Positions 1-11,129 of a stretch of DNA of 64,000 nucleotides are shown here, one piece after another (position 1 is the first letter of the stretch; every line of letters starts with the position of its first letter). Both the position numbers and the translations under genes were made by a program. This DNA comes from Metaphire vulgaris (taxonomy: Eukaryota; Annelida; Clitellata; Crassiclitellata; Megascolecidae): assembly GCA_018105865.1 (NCBI GenBank), contig CM030862.1, positions 1,495,101-1,559,100 on the forward strand. Reading direction: 5' to 3'. The notes beneath the pieces were generated by a model. That model saw nothing but the letters and a program-made list of their open reading frames with translations, was not told the origin of the DNA and made no database searches.

Positions 1-926
1 GTACATCTGCACCAGTCGATGGTCGCTTCAGTGAATAATCGTAGTCGTGAATCATTGTCCGTGGTGAATCGAGGTTGTAATCCAAAGGTCAGTCCGTACT
101 TCTTTGTATTGAAGTTGGCCGTGCCTTCTAGCTGGTTTTTGTTCTTTACACTGCAGAATGGGTCACTCAAATTGCCCCAAGTGCCCTTTGAACCCTTGAC
201 CCACGACACGTATGACCCAATTAATATCTATATTATTTCTTGTCGACGCCTTTAGGCCACGTAAAAACTATTGTCGCACGTCGACCGAACATAAAAAGCA
301 CACAGCTACCTGCAATAAAATACCACAGATCAAACCAATGGAATTAATTTTGGCCGGTGGCATGCACTCACAATCAGAATATCGAAAGATTTTTGTTGTA
401 TTCTTCCCAGCACAATTGATATAGCACCTCAATCGGTTCCATTTATATAGCTTGTTGCGCTGTGCGCGTGTGGAATGGAGGAGAGTTTCAATTGATTTAT
501 TAGGACGATTACAAAAGCAATCAACGTGGGCTTTTGTTTCAATCGCCCGCCGTTATCTGCAGAGTGCATTCCGCGTGTCAAATGCACTCGTCTCCCTCCA
601 GCTCATTCGGCGTATCAACAATGAACCCGTATGGACTCTGTTGTACACGTTATAGTGAAGAGCACGCGTTTTAACCTCCGTTCACCGATCGCCCATAATG
701 AAACACATCGCGAATGAAGATGCTGGCTTTTGTTAACGTCATTATCCGCTGCTGTGATGTCCGGACAGAAGAACTTGACACTCACTCTGTGCTCTGGAGC
801 TTCGGTTGACTTGGTTCTTTGTTTCGGAATGGATTTCACTTTCGTTTTCTTTTTAAGAAAAGCTGCACTTCAAACAGATTGACGATCATTTAAGACAAAC
901 GTCGTAGTCATCAATGTTACCATGTT
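1..926. other. unannotated sequence
   Basis: Only short open frames (under 80 codons) with no recognisable domain, and no TIR or tandem repeat that I can see. Confidence 0.5.
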
Positions 927-1294
927 CAGGGGCGGTTCCACGTTGGGGATGACTGGGATTGCATCCCCTCACCAGCCCACCAAAATGCGTCTTCAATGGA
1001 AGATGATCGTCTAAATGGATTAGCCTTGATGTATATCCACAAAGATATGGACATATCCATAGACAATTTCATCGACAAATTCGCTTCCAGCAATAGAAAA
1101 CTCGATTTTACACTGTGACTGTGTACAACCAGACTAAAATGCCTTCTATACATTGTCAATTCTGAACATTATATTTTATAAATCAAATCTACAGATTTCT
1201 TCTAAACCGTTTACATATAATTCCTTTGACAATTGGCGAGATCTTCCTAGAAATGCATTGCATCCCCCACGAAAAGTTCTTGGAACCGCCAATG
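927..1294. mobile_element. hAT-type MITE, family G, uninterrupted copy
   Basis: The left end is CAGGGGCGGTTCC and the right end GGAACCGCCAATG. The 8-bp flanks accatgtt and gccacgtt are plausible decayed target duplications. The stretch 940-1190 matches, in reverse, the sequence on both sides of the Ginger-like element at 47-48.7 kb. This copy is uninterrupted at TATC 1034-1037, so it records the pre-insertion state of that site. Confidence 0.75.
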
Positions 1295-3077
1295 GCCACG
1301 TTCTCTGCCAATGTGTATCATAAACTGAGCAGTTGATCTTAACGCTGGGATGTCGCCTCAGGAAACAAACACCCAACTTCAGCGACCAGTTGAACTTCGG
1401 GGTTGTCCTTATGGCTGCCTTAAATCCAGTCTCTCTGTGAATTATCTCATAACAGGATCTGTGTAGCATGACTTCGTGTGATCAACCATATTCTCGGTGT
1501 CATGTAGTTTGACGCTTCCATCTGTTGACTTTGATGCATGCACGATGCAACAAACACTGTCAGCACACTCTCAATCGAAACCAAAATAGATTTGCCAGCT
1601 GCAGTATCAACCAGTTCACAGTTTTTTTCAACGCTCAGAGAGGGCATCAGAAGAAAAGAACCACACATTTGACCAATGACCATTTGACCATGGTCCATCC
1701 ATTGACCCATTGCCATTTCTGGTCTGAAAAATAACTTGACGTATCCTGTGTCGTCAGTAGAAAATGTAAGTAAGTACGAACTCTTAAATTTATATAGCGC
1801 TTTTCAAATAGGTACCGCAGTATCTGCTTATCCCTAAGCGCATAATCTACCGTTGAGATAGCTACAGCCGAAGTTTAGCAGTCAGCCGGGCACGGTCAAT
1901 TCTACAGAGTGTAGATAGGCCCATCGGTCACAATCGGAAACAACAGGACAGACTATAAAAAGGAAAACAATTGTTATTTAACACTGGATCTAATATCACT
2001 TTATGGCACGACAATAAATTGCACACAAGAACAGAGTTAGTTTCATAATGTTGGCATACTGTTTTATGGTTTCATAATTGTATAAGTATAGTTTCCTAAT
2101 ATTTGTTTTTACGTAACGCTGTAACGTCGTCTTCAATGGGCGGGGCGCTGTTGTCATTTTATAATCGTTGCTAATCAACGCCATTTAATAATGGGCGGAG
2201 ATTGATGAGTGAGATGACGTCGTTCATAATAATTGCTTGCCTCTATACCTTGCGCTATATAATCTGTTGGCACAGCGTTGAACCCGGCGATCACTGGAAA
2301 TCCTAAATACTTAATTGCTGTTCCGTGTGTAGAGCATGGCTCCAGAAAATCCGGCAATCGGATACGAAGACGCCGGCCCTGATTAATATTCGAACATCGT
2401 GAATGGCGAATCACGACATGATTGCTTAATTAGCCCTGCCTTCCGCCGCCGCCGCCGCCGTCGACATTGTTTTGCAAGGAAATGCACCGGAAACGAGTAA
2501 CTTGGAGAGCCTCGTTTCCATCCTTGACGACGACGACGACGATGACGACAGGAAGACGGTTTCCTCCTAGCAGCGCCGTCTAGCGGCGGTTCGTGGAATC
2601 GCTGGAGAATTAGCGATCTCCAAACAACGCTCCATTACGACTATTCTCGGGGCTGTTGCTGCTGCTGCTGAAGAAGAAGAAGAAGAAGAAGAAGAAGAAG
2701 AAGAAGAAGAAGAAAAAGAAGAAGAAGAAGACAATCTGCATCCGGTGTGTTAGTGACGATAAGGCGGTGAGGTGAGGTGGACATCTCTGCCCAAATCAAT
2801 CAAAATACATTCACAGAGGCACAGATTTCACATTTGACTTTCTCCCCTTCTCTTCTTCTTCTCCTCCTCCTCCTCCTCCTCACTGGCAGTAAGAATTGAC
2901 AATGAAGAATTTATTGTCACTAAAGAAAACGGATGACATTTTCCGAATCGTTAATATTACTTTCCGATTTGGAATTTGGTCGAACGCTTGATGCCGCTTT
3001 TAAGTGGTCGAAATTTTTCTCCACTTTCTTCCCAGTTCAATCAAGTGAATGTCCCCCTTGCCCTTGTTCTTCTGTTT
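1295..3077. other. unannotated, repeat-rich
   Basis: No coding region recognised. Around 1770-1960 there is a stretch with 'tatagcgctttt' and 'gtaccgcagtatctgctt', also seen near 49,210-49,250, probably a LINE/SINE 3' remnant. Short GCC (2443-2460) and GAC (2525-2550) runs occur. Confidence 0.45.
2655..2731. repeat. (TGC)n/(GAA)n microsatellite
   Basis: Five TGC units run directly into about twenty GAA units with one AAA interruption. Confidence 0.95.
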
Positions 3078-3446
3078 GGGACCGTCCATAAAGTACGTCA
3101 CGCTCGAGAGGGGATGGGTCTAGGAAAGTGTGACAGCCTGTGACAGGGGAAGAGGTAAAGATTACTGTGACGTCACACTTTGTTGGTACATGTAAAACAT
3201 GTTCATCATCATTGCCGAATAATTATGTTTTACTATGGGGCCATCCATAAACGTGACGTCATTTATGGACGGCCCCTATGCTATATTTCGCTGCTGAAAC
3301 TTTAACGAGAAACTCGAATTTATTACATAGAAAACCTGCGTGGCGTAATTCATGGACGACGCTTTAGGGGGCGGAGTCCGAGATTTGTGACAAGAGGATT
3401 GGATAAAATCTGTCAAAGATGGCGTGACGTATTTTATGGACGGTCC
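3078..3446. mobile_element. MITE family E, copy 1
   Basis: Begins GGGACCGTCCATAAAG and ends in the inverse, TATTTTATGGACGGTCC. The arms align with copy 2 (10,519-10,998), sharing 'taggaaagtgtgacag' and 'gaaaacctgcgtg'. The centre (3238-3278) is replaced by a tight palindrome made of two facing TIR ends. Superfamily not assigned. Confidence 0.8.
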
Positions 3447-3599
3447 ATTTCTTCTCCTTCACCTCTCTTCCGTTCCTTTCATTTCCTTCCTCTGACCGTC
3501 GCTTCTCAGCTCTTTTGTGTCATGTTTTATTTGCACGTTCTTTCTTTCTGACTCCAAGGAACTGTGCGAATGGTTTCGCTGTCGTTGACCTGTTGTTAA

Positions 3600-3671
3600 C
3601 CCCTTAACTGGGGATCCAGAATATATCCGTCCATTTTCCATTGAGTTACAGTTAAATACACGGTTAAGGGG
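3600..3671. mobile_element. 72-bp piggyBac-type MITE (family F), copy 1
   Basis: Flanked by TTAA at 3596-3599 and 3672-3675. Ends are CCCCTTAAC and GTTAAGGGG. TTAA duplication is the hallmark of piggyBac transposition. The interior contains 'atatatccgtccatttt' and 'gagttacagttaaatacac'. Confidence 0.9.
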
Positions 3672-3897
3672 TTAACGGTTGTTGCTGTTGCAATGGGGCG
3701 CATTTCAGCGTGCAAACAATCGTGCCGGAAATTGCGCAGATGTGATGACAAACTGTGTGCGGTCGTAGGCAAAAACATTCAACTATAGCCACTGTCACTG
3801 ACTGTACGAGTACGAGGGACATCAGCAAAAGAGATTTCTGCCGAGCATCGAGTGAAATGGCTACACAAAGTCGATCGCGAGATGAACCGTGTCTTAA

Positions 3898-3969
3898 CCC
3901 CTTAACTGGAGATTTCGGATATATCCGTCCATTTTACATTGAGTTACAGTTAAATACACGGTTAAGGGG
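3898..3969. mobile_element. 72-bp piggyBac-type MITE (family F), copy 2
   Basis: Same orientation and exact length as copy 1, flanked by TTAA at 3894-3897 and 3970-3973. A few substitutions lie near the left end. Confidence 0.9.
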
Positions 3970-4085
3970 TTAAAATAACTGGTTACTTGTATCACAAGTT
4001 TTATTGGTATTGTGTTTATAGAAAACAAAAATATTATAAAATCGACTCTCTGTATGCCTTTAAATTTCTTATTTTCCTTCCTTAA

Positions 4086-4157
4086 CCCCTTAACTGGGGA
4101 TCCAGGATATATCCGTCCATTTTACATCGAGTTACAGTTAAATACACGGTCAAGGGG
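4086..4157. mobile_element. 72-bp piggyBac-type MITE (family F), copy 3
   Basis: Flanked by TTAA at 4082-4085 and 4158-4161. One transition in the right TIR (GTCAAGGGG). Third copy within about 560 bp, all in one orientation. Confidence 0.9.
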
Positions 4158-4856
4158 TTAAAGACGCTCCCTTTCGTCATGCGTAACCAGAATCCCTTAA
4201 GTTTTCCTCTTGTCGTATATTTCACCGTAAAGCCGCTCAGCCGATCTTATAAATTAACATCCCGGAATTTGGCTGTCCAAGGAAAAGTCGTGCTGTCCTT
4301 CCCATCCGCTTCTGTTTTAGCATTAAGGGATGAATTTTATCGGCGTTATCGATGGGACTGGAGTTCGCGTTTGAAGGACAGTTCTGACATAAATCGCCGA
4401 GAGAGAGAGGATCAGAACCAAAGAGCCACTCGAAGCTGTCGTCGCCAGGAAGCTTCTGGGGCCAAAGCCGAAATCCAGGCACATATATTATTAAGCTAGC
4501 GCGCCACCAACTTAGTTTTCCGTGACCTGCATCCCTGGTAACCGAACCCCCGACCTTTCCTACTCCATAATTCATCTTCTTTTGTCGGTTGAGCCATCTC
4601 CATCCATTCCGAAAAGCTGGTCTTCCGTCTTCTGTAGCAGTAAATAATGACAATGCTTTGGGGCGGGGCGGAGTGTGGTATAGTGTGAATAGTCGGTGCT
4701 CTTTGAAGATGTAGTAGGATTTGTAGCTAAGGAATCAGAGATATGCCTACTGGAGCAACTGTAATGATGGAAGATATAGAACCATAGCCCTGGTAAAAGT
4801 ATATGTTGCTATCGTTAAGTTATTGACTGTCGTAAACCTGACTTGTCTCTCTAGGT
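4158..4856. other. unannotated; one unrecognised 138-codon frame
   Basis: A minus-strand frame at 4237-4653 starts with ATG and is 138 codons long. I recognise no domain, and its composition gives no support for coding, so I do not call it a gene. Confidence 0.3.
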
Positions 4857-5164
4857 CAGCGGTTCTCGAACGTTTTAGGATTTCTTACGCGACGGCCCCT
4901 TAGAAATTCATTTTCATGACTCGCGGATCTTATAACATTTGAATTTTAAAATTAACTGTAATTAACACACAAGCCGCTTGCTTTGTCAATCAATTTAATT
5001 AGAAAATTACAAATCTTAGCCATCAAATTTAAATTCAAATGGAATCAACACTCTTAGGGCCATCATGCAGTGTGTTGTGTGTTCTGAGGTGTTGGTGAGA
5101 TATCTTGATAAAGTAGTCCCTTAACGGTCCCCCTGAAACAGCTCGGCGGTTCCTTGTGGGACCA
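4857..5164 (-). mobile_element. hAT-type MITE family I, truncated copy
   Basis: Starts CAGCGGTTCTCGAACG and aligns in reverse with the fuller copy at 38,350-38,683 ('acactcttagggccatcatgcagtgtg' region, 'gagatatcttga'). The far end stops at 'gtgggaccacc', about 22 bp short of its expected TIR, where the family B copy begins. Confidence 0.75.
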
Positions 5165-5350
5165 CCGGCTCTAGGATTTGGCAAGTGGGGGGAGGGCGTT
5201 GGGGTGGCAACTTCTAATCATGGGGGCCAACCATTTGTTGTTTAATGTATGTAGCATTAAGTATAGGGTCCCAAATGGGGGCCACTTGGGGACAGGCACT
5301 CAATAGGGGGCACGGGCCCCGCTGCCCCCTTCCCGATGGAGCCGCCACTG
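5165..5350. mobile_element. MITE family B, copy 1
   Basis: The interior 'aatgtatgtagcattaagta' and the right end GGAGCCGCCACTG match the other B copies. The left TIR is lost at the junction with the family I copy. Confidence 0.8.
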
Positions 5351-5585
5351 GTTACTAAAGCGAACCGAATGTAATTAATTCCAATCAATCGTATCAATCA
5401 GTATGTCAATCAGTGGTAGTTCTGCAATCATGGTCGCTCGCGTCGAGGGAAAAATTAATGACTTGTGCATATAACTCCCAAGACTGATTTTGAATATCAA
5501 TGTACAGAATTGTTACCAGCTCAAAACCATGGTCACAATTCTCAAAAGGCTTCAAGCAACGGGAAACAGAAGCTCTATTCCTCAC

Positions 5586-5895
5586 CAGGGGCGGTTCCAG
5601 GATTTCTTGGTGGAGGGATGAAATGAATTCATAGGAAGTTGGTGGGGAGATGAAAAGAGAGGGAAAAAATCAATAAACTTTGCCGAAAAAGAAAAAGGCT
5701 GAGAAACAAAAAAGGCAATTTTTCTCGAATTTTACTAGACTTTAACCGAAAAATAGGCTGACAAGCAAAAAAGGTCACCCGCAGTTTTCCCCCGTCATCT
5801 TACTTGAATTTTACCGAAAAATAGTTTGACGAGCAAATAAAAAAGTCCGGTGGGGGGATGCATTCCCAATCATCCCCCACGTGGAATCCCCACTG
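5586..5895. mobile_element. hAT-type MITE family G, copy 2
   Basis: CAGGGGCGGTTCC at the left, GGAATCCCCACTG at the right, flanked by ttcctcac and ttcctcat (7 of 8). Contains an exact TGACAAGCAAAAAAGGTC at 5759-5776. Confidence 0.85.
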
Positions 5896-6110
5896 TTCCT
5901 CATTTCAGAAATGAAGATCTTACCCGTGCACAGCAGCTGAAGTTGGCCATTGTTTAGATTCGGTTGCGAGATTTATTGAAACTCTAGAAATCGTTTACAG
6001 ATAGGCTATTGATAATAGTGATCTATTGCCTAAAACAAAAGCTAATACTCTTGGCATGTATAGTTTGATTCGGTTGCAAGATTATTTTCTAGTTTCAGCT
6101 AACATCCGCT

Positions 6111-6266
6111 CAGGGATATTTTACACCCCCAACACCCCCCAAATTTGAGACCGACACCCCCCAATCGCAGCTATGAGATGACTTTTTTTGCTTGTCAGAC
6201 TTTTTTGGCAGGGGACTCCCAGAATTTACCGCCACCCCCAAATTGATAATCCTAGAAATAACCCTG
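6111..6266. mobile_element. hAT-type MITE family D, copy 1
   Basis: CAGGGATATTTTACACC at the left and CCTAGAAATAACCCTG at the right; flanks catccgct and cacccgct (7 of 8). Interior rich in CACCCCC. Carries the shared motif in reverse at 6180-6197. Confidence 0.85.
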
Positions 6267-6291
6267 CACCCGCTACTGTCTTAATGCTAAT

Positions 6292-6490
6292 CAGTGTTTA
6301 AATCTAGGCCGTTTCCGTGGGGGGGAAATTGCCCTTTCCCCGGAAATTTCAAAATCCCCCCCCCCGGAAATTTTGGCATACTACATGGACTAACAGCAGT
6401 TCCTATCAGAATTTCCCCCGGCTTTGTCTCAGTTCCCCCTCGGCTTTGTCAGTTTCCCCTCCGGAGTCCAGGAGTCTAGATTAAACACTG
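6292..6490. mobile_element. hAT-type MITE family C, copy 1
   Basis: CAGTGTTTAAATCTAGGCC at the left and GTCTAGATTAAACACTG at the right; flanks atgctaat and atgccaat (7 of 8). Interior is C/G-homopolymer rich. Confidence 0.85.
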
Positions 6491-6567
6491 ATGCCAATGC
6501 GCCGCTACAAATGCCTCTCTTTGTAACCTCTCACGTACGCTTCCTAAGCCGTTTGACTGTGTATTCG

Positions 6568-6570
<3 letters not shown>

Positions 6571-6648
<78 letters not shown>
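6571..6648. repeat. (TA)n microsatellite
   Basis: Uninterrupted TA array of about 39 units. Confidence 0.98.
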
Positions 6649-6649
<1 letters not shown>

Positions 6650-6836
6650 TGTATTGGGATCAATGAGTCTCCGTGTCTATTTGTCTGCTGTTATAAGCGG
6701 TAGATCCGACGGAAACCGTTTAAGAGTATTCGCTGCACGCAAAACCACTTTGAGGCAACAGCGAAGAACCGTCAGGCATGAGTAGAAACCCAATGAGAAC
6801 ACGGTGGCGTATAGGCCCGGTCTATGCAGGGGTATT

Positions 6837-7002
6837 TCTAGGATTGTCAATTTTGGGGGTGTCGATATATTCTGGGGGGTCGGTCCCTTTTGAAAAACTC
6901 TGGTAAACAAAAAGATAATTCCTGGCTTAGATTGGGGGTGTTGCGAGGGTGTCGGTCTTAAATGGTGGTGTTGGGGGGTGTTGGGGTGTAAATATATCCC
7001 TG
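6837..7002 (-). mobile_element. MITE family D, copy 2
   Basis: Reverse orientation: CAGGGGTATTTCTAGG at the left and AAATATATCCCTG at the right. Target duplication not clear. Confidence 0.75.
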
Positions 7003-8448
7003 GGCCTGGCCTACGCGTAGAATAATAATTTATCTGCAGAGACAAAAGCGTAGGCGTATATACACAGTAACTGCTATTAACGCCACCAAAAATATAAATA
7101 TTTAGGCCGAGATAGCTGAACACGCAAAGGTTCTTCTGGGAAGATGCAACAGTGCAAGCAGCGGTGTTCCCAGACTGGTGAACGCCTGGGGCCATGTTTA
7201 ATTTGGATGCCCCCTTCGTCACTTCGGTGTTAGGTGTTACCGAGCATAAAAGACAATTTGGATTCCCTTATTTGGCGTGGATTCCCTGGTCTCTGCAAGT
7301 GGTTGTTTCATGTAACAAAAACAAGCGCCGACGGCCAAAAAAGGTCGCCGAGTCAATAATTTGGATGCCAGGCGGCCACCGCCCACCGCCTCCCAGCCCC
7401 TCTCTGCACGCTACTACTACATGTTAGTCCCTTTACATGATTCTCGTTCGATGTTTCTCTTCACTAACAATCACAAACAATCATATGAAAATTATTGTGG
7501 AGGAGAACTAAAGATCGTTGTGTCCGGCATTTTGCTGGTCGGCGTTTTCTCAAAGCAAAGATTTCTCGCATTTTCCACACAGAAAAGCTCGTCAATTGAT
7601 TCGTTGACTTCGTATGACGTTCAGCAGCTGCGTACCCCAAAGGGGCGGGGGGAGCTCTCTGCCCCATCCCCACCCCATGTCAACACCGATTGGTCTTTCT
7701 TTGAGGCGCTGTGAAACGCATCAGCAACTAGTATAGCTGTCCGCCTCTGGGATGTAAAACGCAAGACAGAGGCGACGTCAGAAGCAAATTCATTTCTGGA
7801 GACTCAGGCTTTCCATCAAAGAAAAAGATGCGCGCCCCCTCTTCTAGGTCGAAGAAGCCCCCGCCCGCCCCCACTCCACCCCACCCTCCCCCCCCCTGGG
7901 AAGCGGCGAAATTTCTCGCCGGGAATTGGTTTCTCCGCCGGAATAACTCCCGCGAATATGGAATCATCCGGTGAGCTATCGTCGGGCACCGATGGCGGCT
8001 CTAAGAGCGCGATTTATGTAAAAAGGTGACCCGCTCATAGGCCCTACACGGCGCTCGCTAATGGGACTGGACCGGCGGGTGGCTGATGGGTAAATGATCC
8101 GTTTCGGTTTCTCTTTGTATACGCGTTTCCAAAGCCTGACACTGATCGCCTATAAATTCCGCGGGTGATGCCGACAACGCCTGGGCAGGGCCTCCGAGAG
8201 GGGGGCAGGGGGGCAACTTCACAGGGGCCCGGCGGTCTGGAGGGGGTCCGGGCCGATGATGAATATGTATAGGGGCACAGGGGCCAGGAATTTCTCTCGG
8301 AGGGCCTGCGCCTGGGCTCCATCAAGTCGCCAAGCTGGATTAATCTGCCGATTGAGTCGAGAAGATGTAAGCAAGATCGGTGGTTAGGCGAAGAAATAAG
8401 AAACTCTGATGAAGTCTGGTCGATCGTCAAAAAGAAGTCATTCCTCCA
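7003..8448. other. unannotated sequence
   Basis: Several frames of 70-130 codons on both strands, all with low-complexity Pro/Gly/Ser-rich translations and no domain. C-rich patches at 7860-7900 and 8190-8260. Nothing I can call. Confidence 0.4.
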
Positions 8449-8607
8449 CAGTAGAACTTCGTTATAACGTATTTAGCGGGTCAGTAAAATGTAGTAATTT
8501 GCATCCGAGGTACGTTATATCCAATACAATCCAATACGGTAGCGCATCACACGGGACCGTACATTGCGGTACGTTAAAACCGAGTCCGTTATAACGAAGT
8601 TCTACTG
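8449..8607. mobile_element. pogo-like MITE (family P), copy 1
   Basis: CAGTAGAACTTCGTTATAACG at the left is answered by CGTTATAACGAAGTTCTACTG at the right. TA follows the right end; the left flank reads CA, a likely decayed TA duplication. Confidence 0.85.
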
Positions 8608-9519
8608 TATTAGTCTGTCAACACTTTAGAAATACAAGTTACTCGCAATTTGGGCGTACATCAGAGGCGCATTGGTCATGAGATGGAATGGAAGATTTCC
8701 AATGCCCTTAAATATAAATGAACAACATCGATTGTCATATCGCATTAGAAATCTGAATAATCAAGATTCTGCTCAAAAGACTTCAGATTATTTAGACTCG
8801 TTTAACAGAATTATTAGCTTTCCTTTAAGTTATCGATCACGTTTTATCAACATTTGCAGCAGTTTTTTTCAAGTTTCAACAAGTTTTCATCATCACATCA
8901 TCAAACTTAGCTATTTTCGCCGATAGCGAAAATACAGGTAACTTATAAATTTAGAAATATGGAAATATATTTATTAAATTTACTATATTGGAAAACTGCA
9001 ATTAAGTCAAAGGGCGATAAAACTGCCTCTTAATTAATAAGTGTCACCTGTGATCACAATTTTAAATAGGCTTACGCTGTGGGTTTTTGTTTCTTAATCA
9101 CGCTGTGCATTGGTCTATATTAGATTTTGAAATAAAAGTTCAGTTCAGTTCAGCAACTCGATTTTTACGAGTCTTGCAGCGCAGTTAAGCCTGCCGGGCG
9201 TGGGGAGGAGGTCTCTTCCCTCCCTCCCTTTCTGATTATCTTCAACAAAAGTCCGATCTTTATCCCATCTGATCGATGACGGGTTCAGTTGTCATATTAC
9301 GGATGAGGAATCTGAGTTCTGCTCCTCCTCCTCCTCCTCCTCCTCCTCTCGTTTTCCATCTCAACTGGATCCGTCTCCGTTGGAGGTCCAAGTGACGGGA
9401 AAGAAGCAGGTTGATTGGATTGCCTTCCACTTAAGCGAACCGCGGACATCTGATCTAGGGAAAAGAAGGACTCGCATTCCAGACTGAGATGTTGACGAAT
9501 TCGACTATAGTTATGACGT
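8608..9519. other. unannotated sequence
   Basis: AT-rich. A (CTC)n run sits near 9324-9348. A tail-like 'gttcagttcagttcagcaac' at 9138-9157 may be a retroelement end. No coding evidence. Confidence 0.4.
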
Positions 9520-9616
9520 GTGCGCGTGTGTGCGTGGGTGGGTGGGTGGGTGGGTTGTGTGTGTGTGTGTGTGTGTGGGTGGGTTGGTGGGTGTGTGTGT
9601 GTGTGTGTGTGGGTGT
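9520..9616. repeat. (GTGG)n/(GT)n microsatellite
   Basis: Compound GTGG and GT array; the translations of both strands are artefacts of it. Confidence 0.95.
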
Positions 9617-9712
9617 GTACGAGTGGCGATAAAATTCCACCACTTGACGAAACAGAAGAATACTCAAGCGATTAATACAAGGTCATATATATATACATAA
9701 TATGAGAATTTA

Positions 9713-9715
9713 GTA

Positions 9716-9764
<49 letters not shown>
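9713..9764. repeat. (TA)n microsatellite
   Basis: Near-perfect TA run. Confidence 0.95.
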
Positions 9765-9768
<4 letters not shown>

Positions 9769-9959
9769 TGAGGACACAAGGACGCAAACACCTAGCAGGA
9801 CACAGAGACAAAGAGAGAGAAAATTAAATAAGCGCTACATGATTTTATTTGTCCCACTCTGATTCTCAGTCGGAAGCAACCATAGATCAATGCAGCCGCA
9901 TAGTATTATACAGTAATATTAATGGCGCTAAAGAAGTTTTACGACTGATTGACTGATTG

Positions 9960-10126
9960 CAGGGGCGTAGCGACGGGGGGTATATCGGCATTTATGCCCC
10001 CCACACACACACAAAAATAGACTACCTTAAAATTCTTAATCTGTTTTTTTAATGTTCAAAATTTTTAAATACTTATACCTTCCAAATCACATTATACCCC
10101 AAATCAAATTCCTGGCTACGCCCCTG
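9960..10126. mobile_element. hAT-type MITE family A2, copy 1
   Basis: CAGGGGCGTAGCGACGG and GGCTACGCCCCTG ends; flanked on both sides by actgattg (8 of 8). It sits in a GATT-type retroelement tail, so part of the flank match could be repeat-derived. Aligns in reverse with 24,043-24,212. Confidence 0.9.
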
Positions 10127-10518
10127 ACTGATTGATTGGTTGATAGATAGGGGAGAGAGGAAAGAAAGAGAGAGAGACACACACATAGACAGAGATAGAC
10201 AGAGACATAAAGAGGCTCCTGCTGCATTGACAGCAGAAGAAGCAAAAGAAGTAATAAAGATGGAATAAAGTACGAATAACACAGGGCGACTGAAAGAATG
10301 AAGAGATAATGTCACTTAGACAACGATCTATTAGGCATCCTGTAGTACAGTAGTTCATTGCCTTTTGTTAAAAGTTAGAAGTCCCTTCAACTATTGTAAC
10401 TTATCGGCGTCCAGAGATTAATGGCAGTCAAGATCACTGTGATGCAGTACACCTTTGAGAATTCTTCAACTAAACAGACGATCAGTCAAGGGATCGGAAG
10501 ACAAATAACCAGCAAAAA

Positions 10519-10998
10519 GAGGCCATCCATAAAATACGTCACGTTCGAAGAGGAGGAGGCAGGGGCTCTAGGAAAGTGTGACAGTTTGTGACAGCGGAGA
10601 GGGGTAAGGATCGGCGTGACGTCACATTTTCAGTATTAATAAACTCGCAAATTTAATATACCTGAGAGAAGGTATGGTAAAAGACGTTTCTAATTGCTCA
10701 TTATTAACACTATATTTTGTCCAATGTACATTAGTTTTTAGGCCTCAATTAATTGTATTCTTCGTCATTTTCGGAAGTCAAATATTTGTCTTGCTGCAGA
10801 AAAGTGACCGGGAAACTCGAATATATTAAATGGAAAACCTGCGTGACGTAATTTATTGACGGTGGTTTAATGGGGGGGGGGTGGTTCAGAGACTTGTGAC
10901 GTACTTTTAGGGGGTTCGAGAGTTGTGGCAGTTTATGACAGGAGCGGAGGGGGGCAAAAATGGTCAAAAATAGCGCGAAGTACTTTATGGACGACCCC
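10519..10998. mobile_element. MITE family E, copy 2 (longest)
   Basis: GAGGCCATCCATAAAATACG at the left and GTACTTTATGGACGACCCC at the right. Repeated 'tgacgtca'-type segments near both ends. No open frame suggesting a transposase. Confidence 0.85.
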
Positions 10999-11129
10999 AA
11001 ACGGAAAGAAAAAGACGAAAAGAAAGAACTTGTAGCAGGAGCGTGGATCTAATGTAAGCTTCAGGCGAACGCAAAATTTGGGCATTTATATCACAAGTCG
11101 ACTATTTAGGTATTATGGTGTAGAGTCTA

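Noticed and set aside
4237..4653. 138-codon minus-strand protein
   Set aside because: No domain, no splice signals, no neighbours to support it; the length is attainable by chance.
8044..8430. 128-codon minus-strand protein
   Set aside because: Pro/Ser/Arg-rich translation of GC-rich repeat-like DNA with no domain.
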